Source: Nocardioides campestrisoli
GTDB lineage: Bacteria > Actinomycetota > Actinomycetes > Propionibacteriales > Nocardioidaceae
Length of the DNA stretch: 64,000 bases
Assembly: GCF_013624435.2 (NCBI RefSeq)
Contig: NZ_CP061768.1
Coordinates: forward strand, 868,001-932,000
Direction: 5' to 3'
Under the pieces are notes generated by a model. That model saw only the letters and a program-made list of their open reading frames with translations, made no database searches and was not told the DNA's origin. The position numbers and the translations under genes are program-made. This document shows positions 60,660 through 64,000 of this stretch, piece after piece; the first letter of the stretch is position 1; the number at the start of each line of letters is the position of its first letter.

Positions 60660-63600
60660 ATGCCCAGCAGCGACCCGGTGATCACCTACCCGCCCGAGCT
60701 GCCGGTCTCGCAGCGCCATGACGACATCGCCGAGGCCATCCGGGACCACCAGGTGGTCATCGTCGCGGGGGAGACCGGCTCCGGCAAGACCACCCAGCTG
60801 CCCAAGATCTGCCTCGAGCTCGGCCGTGGCCGCCCCGGCGAGGACGGCCGCAGCGGCCGCCTGATCGGCCACACCCAGCCCCGCCGGATCGCGGCCCGCT
60901 CGGTGGCCGAGCGGATCGCCGAGGAGCTGGGCACCGAGCTCGGCGACCTGGTCGGCTACCAGGTGCGGTTCACCGACCGCACCTCCCGCGCCAGCCGGGT
61001 CAAGGTGATGACCGACGGCATCCTGCTCGCCGAGCTGCAGCGCGACCGGCAGCTGCGCAAGTACGACACGCTCATCATCGACGAGGCCCACGAGCGCAGC
61101 CTCAACATCGACTTCCTGCTCGGCTACCTGAAGCGGCTGCTGCCCAAGCGCCCCGACCTCAAGCTGATCATCACTTCCGCCACCATCGACGTCGAGCGGT
61201 TCTCCCAGCACTTCGACGACGCCCCGGTGATCGAGGTCTCCGGACGCACCTGGCCCGTCGAGGTGCGCTACCGGCCGCTGGTCGAGCTCCCCGAGGCCGA
61301 CGAGGAGGGGGAGGCGGTCCAGCGCGACCAGACCGAGGCGATCCTGGACGCCGTCCGCGAGCTCTCCGCCGAGGGACCCGGCGACGTCCTGGTCTTCCTG
61401 CCCGGCGAGCGGGAGATCCGCGACACCGCCGACGCCCTGGAGGCGCTGAAGTCGGACCGGCTCGAGGTCGTGCCGCTCTACTCGCGGCTCTCCGCCGCCG
61501 AGCAGCACCGGGTCTTCTCCAGCCACCCCTCCCACGTGCGCCGGGTGGTGCTGGCCACCAACGTCGCCGAGACGTCGCTGACCGTCCCCGGCATCCGGTA
61601 CGTCGTGGACACCGGCGTCGCCCGGATCTCCCGCTACTCGGCCCGCACCAAGGTGCAGCGGCTGCCGATCGAGCCGATCAGCCAGGCCTCGGCCAACCAG
61701 CGCTCGGGCCGCTGCGGCCGGGTCGCGGAGGGCATCGCGATCCGGCTCTACTCCGAGGAGGACTTCGACTCCCGCCCGGAGTTCACCGACCCCGAGATCC
61801 TGCGTACCAACCTGGCCTCGGTCATCTTGCAGATGACCTCCCTCGGGCTGGGCGACCTGGCCCGGTTCCCGTTCGTGGACCCGCCGGACCGCCGCAACAT
61901 CGACGCGGGCGTCCAGCTGCTGGAGGAGCTCGGGGCGATCTCGACCTCGTCCCAGCCAGCGCAGCCGACGGCCGGTCCGGGGCCTCGCAAGGGCAGGGGA
62001 GGGGCGCCCACCGGCCCGCGGCTGACGAAGGTCGGGCAGCGCCTGGCCCGGCTGCCGATCGATCCGCGGCTCGGTCGGATGATCCTGGAGGCCGAGCGGC
62101 TGGGCTGCGTGCGCGAGGTGATCGTGATCGCCGCGGCGCTGTCGCTGCAGGACCCGCGCGAGCGGCCGGCGGAGAAGCAGGCGCAGGCCGACCAGCTGCA
62201 CGCCCGGTTCAAGGACAAGTCGTCGGACTTCCTCACCTGGCTCACCCTGTGGCGCTACCTCAAGGAGCGGCAGCGCGAGCTCTCCTCCTCGGCGTTCCGC
62301 CGGATGTGCAAGCGGGAGTTCCTCAACTACCTGCGGGTCCGGGAGTGGCAGGACTTCGAGTCCCAGCTGCGTCAGGTCTGCAAGGAGATGAAGGTCGACC
62401 TGGGCAGCCCGGCCGACGTACCGGACGCCGACGGCATCCACCAGGCGCTGCTCTCGGGCCTGCTCTCCCACATCGGCGCGCTGGAGGAGCGGGAGAAGCA
62501 GAAGCCCGGCCAAGGCGGGGCACGGCGGCCGATGCGGGAGTACCTCGGTGCCCGCGGCGCCCGGTTCGCGATCTTCCCCGGCTCGGTGCTCAAGGGCAGC
62601 AACCCGGCGTTCCTGATGGCCGGCGAGCTCGTGGAGACGGGCCGGCTGTGGGCCCGGCAGAACGCCGCGATCAAGCCCGAGTGGGCCGAGCGGCTCGGCG
62701 CCCACCTGGTCAAGCGCTCCTACAGCGAGCCGCACTGGTCGAAGAAGCGCGCCGCGGTCACGGCGCTGGAGAAGGTCACCCTGTACGGCGTCCCGCTGGT
62801 CGCCGACCGTCCGGTCAACTACGGCCGGATCGACCCGGTGGTCTCGCGCGAGCTGTTCATCCGGCACGCCCTGGTCTACGGGGAGTGGCACACCCGGCAC
62901 CGGTTCTACGCCAAGAACCTGGCCTTGCTCGCCGAGGCCGAGGAGCTCGAGCACCGGGCGCGCCGACGCGACCTGGTGGTCGACGAGCACACCCTGTTCG
63001 ACTTCTACGACGCCCGGGTGCCGGCCGACGTGGTCAGCGGCGCCCACTTCGACCAGTGGTGGAAGAAGGAGCGGCAGACCAACCCCGACCTCCTCACCTT
63101 CGACCCGGCGATGCTCACCCACGACACCGCCGACGAGGTCGCCGCCCGTGACTTCCCCACCGAGTGGCACGGGGACCACCTGACCTTCTCGATCAGCTAC
63201 CACTTCGAGCCGGGTGCCAGCGACGACGGCCTGACGATCGACGTCCCGGTGGCCACCCTCAACCAGGTCGGCACCGACGACTTCTCCTGGCTGGTGCCGG
63301 GGCTGCGCGAGGAGCTGGTGGTGCACCTGATCCGCAGCCTGCCCAAGAACCTGCGGGTCTCCTTCGTCCCCGCGCCCAACACCGCGCGGGCGTTCCTGGC
63401 CGCGGTGCCGCCCGGGGAGGAGCCGCTGCTCGACGCGCTGGAGCGCTACCTGCGTGCCTCCACCGGCGTGCACGTGCCGCGGGAGGCCTGGGACTGGAGC
63501 AAGGTGCCCGAGCACCTGCGCCCGACCTTCCGGGTGGTGACCGAGGACGGTGCCGAGGCGGCCCGGGGCAAGGACCTGGAGGCGCTCAAGGCGCCGCTGC

Positions 63601-64000
63601 GCCCAGCGTTCGCGGCCGCGGTGGCCGAGGTCGCCGGGGACTCCGGGGTGACGGCGACCGGGCAGACGGAGTGGACGTTCGGCACGCTGGAGGAGTCCTT
63701 CACCCAGCGCCGCGCCGGCCACGAGGTGCGGGGCTACCCGGCGCTCGAGGACGAGGGCAGCACCGTCGGCCTGGGTGTCTTCGGGTCGGCCGACGAGGCT
63801 GCCGCGCGGCACCGGCTCGGCGTACGCCGGCTCCTGCTGCTCGCGCTGCCCGGCGCCGAGAAGGTGCTGGCCGGGCTGACCAACGCGGAGAAGCTGGGGC
63901 TGGCCGCCTCGCCGTACCCGAGCGTCGCCGAGCTGCTGGAGGACGTGCGGGCCGGGGTGCTGGCCGACGTCGTCGACGCCTACCCGCCGGTGCGGGACCG
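60660..64000 (+). CDS. hrpA: ATP-dependent RNA helicase HrpA, 3' end beyond window
   Basis: DEAH-box helicase; the first 1,113 codons are open to the window end with no stop. Walker A GETGSGKT at 37-44, DEAH at 141-144 (IIDEAHERS), SAT in ITSATID, LATNVAETSLTVPG and QRSGRCGRVAEG (motif VI). HA2/OB-fold regions and the long DUF3418 C-terminal domain of HrpA follow. HrpA is about 1,300 aa, so roughly 180 residues lie outside. HrpA acts on ribosomes and mRNA processing in E. coli. CACAAT lies ten bases before the ATG; no ribosome site. Confidence 0.95.
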   Translation, partial: MPSSDPVITYPPELPVSQRHDDIAEAIRDHQVVIVAGETGSGKTTQLPKICLELGRGRPGEDGRSGRLIGHTQPRRIAARSVAERIAEELGTELGDLVGYQVRFTDRTSRASRVKVMTDGILLAELQRDRQLRKYDTLIIDEAHERSLNIDFLLGYLKRLLPKRPDLKLIITSATIDVERFSQHFDDAPVIEVSGRTWPVEVRYRPLVELPEADEEGEAVQRDQTEAILDAVRELSAEGPGDVLVFLPGEREIRDTADALEALKSDRLEVVPLYSRLSAAEQHRVFSSHPSHVRRVVLATNVAETSLTVPGIRYVVDTGVARISRYSARTKVQRLPIEPISQASANQRSGRCGRVAEGIAIRLYSEEDFDSRPEFTDPEILRTNLASVILQMTSLGLGDLARFPFVDPPDRRNIDAGVQLLEELGAISTSSQPAQPTAGPGPRKGRGGAPTGPRLTKVGQRLARLPIDPRLGRMILEAERLGCVREVIVIAAALSLQDPRERPAEKQAQADQLHARFKDKSSDFLTWLTLWRYLKERQRELSSSAFRRMCKREFLNYLRVREWQDFESQLRQVCKEMKVDLGSPADVPDADGIHQALLSGLLSHIGALEEREKQKPGQGGARRPMREYLGARGARFAIFPGSVLKGSNPAFLMAGELVETGRLWARQNAAIKPEWAERLGAHLVKRSYSEPHWSKKRAAVTALEKVTLYGVPLVADRPVNYGRIDPVVSRELFIRHALVYGEWHTRHRFYAKNLALLAEAEELEHRARRRDLVVDEHTLFDFYDARVPADVVSGAHFDQWWKKERQTNPDLLTFDPAMLTHDTADEVAARDFPTEWHGDHLTFSISYHFEPGASDDGLTIDVPVATLNQVGTDDFSWLVPGLREELVVHLIRSLPKNLRVSFVPAPNTARAFLAAVPPGEEPLLDALERYLRASTGVHVPREAWDWSKVPEHLRPTFRVVTEDGAEAARGKDLEALKAPLRPAFAAAVAEVAGDSGVTATGQTEWTFGTLEESFTQRRAGHEVRGYPALEDEGSTVGLGVFGSADEAAARHRLGVRRLLLLALPGAEKVLAGLTNAEKLGLAASPYPSVAELLEDVRAGVLADVVDAYPPVRD

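Noticed and set aside
59226..63812. 1,528-codon open frame antisense to hrpA
   Set aside because: It mirrors hrpA codons, is full of Gly/Arg/Leu/Val repeats without domains, and arises because near-100% G/C third positions remove stops on the opposite strand.
1..64000. CRISPR arrays, tRNA/rRNA genes, insertion sequences, prophage
   Set aside because: I saw no regularly spaced direct repeats, no cloverleaf with CCA/GGTTCRA blocks, no transposase or integrase motifs. Short tRNAs could escape an eye search; tRNAscan-SE would settle it.

Overview
The window is about 73% GC, has almost exclusively G/C third codon positions and is packed with genes on both strands. Mycothiol synthesis (mshA), CarD, the SenX3/RegX3-PhoU cluster, SigE-family sigma, WS/DGAT and matrixin genes point to an actinobacterium. 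The protein styles look most like Nocardioides or a close relative. The window appears chromosomal: I found no rRNA, tRNA, insertion sequence, phage or CRISPR. No stretch over about 180 bases lacks a gene.

Layout. 1-3.4 kb: a lipid-degradation pair (SDR, acyl-CoA dehydrogenase) with a divergent TetR regulator, then tiny membrane and acidic proteins around a long perfect hairpin. 3.4-13.2 kb: typA, a ferritin behind an iron-box-like palindrome, an MBL hydrolase, a protealysin-like peptidase apparently fused to its inhibitor, a WYL regulator with an alpha/beta hydrolase, an Asp/Glu racemase and a secreted matrixin. 13.2-22.3 kb: an SDR, an RNase H fusion, then the conserved actinobacterial block mshA - ybjN - (EamA) - regX3/senX3 - phoU - gpmA, with a PHO-box-like repeat in front of phoU.

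22.5-43.5 kb: carD, ispD, ispF, cysS and an rlmB-type methyltransferase occur in the order familiar from mycobacteria. About 13 kb lies between ispD and ispF: nitrate assimilation (narK-nasC-nasB; nirB-nirD-nnaR), a soxR unit whose promoter has a textbook SoxR architecture, and a divergent QueA homologue. Nitrate enters by NarK, is reduced by NasC using electrons passed through NasB, and nitrite is reduced to ammonium by NirBD. NnaR, a HemD-like/winged-helix protein, probably controls this. A second insertion (a membrane-anchored sulfite-oxidase-like enzyme and a C39 peptidase) separates ispF from cysS.

43.5-64 kb: a membrane metallophosphoesterase, a Lys/Ala/Pro-rich histone-H1-like protein, a RelA/SpoT-like protein lacking the usual catalytic Glu, a secreted RTX-repeat protein that seems to start at ATC, a mug-type glycosylase, an orphan DNA methyltransferase, WS/DGAT, a GCS2-type ligase, a ThrE-type exporter, an SDR, a SigE-family sigma factor with a membrane partner, and hrpA running off the end.

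Across the window many first genes have a TANNNT hexamer 6-7 bases before the start codon and no ribosome binding site, the signature of leaderless transcripts. I used it to choose several starts. Downstream operon genes instead use GTGA/ATGA overlaps.
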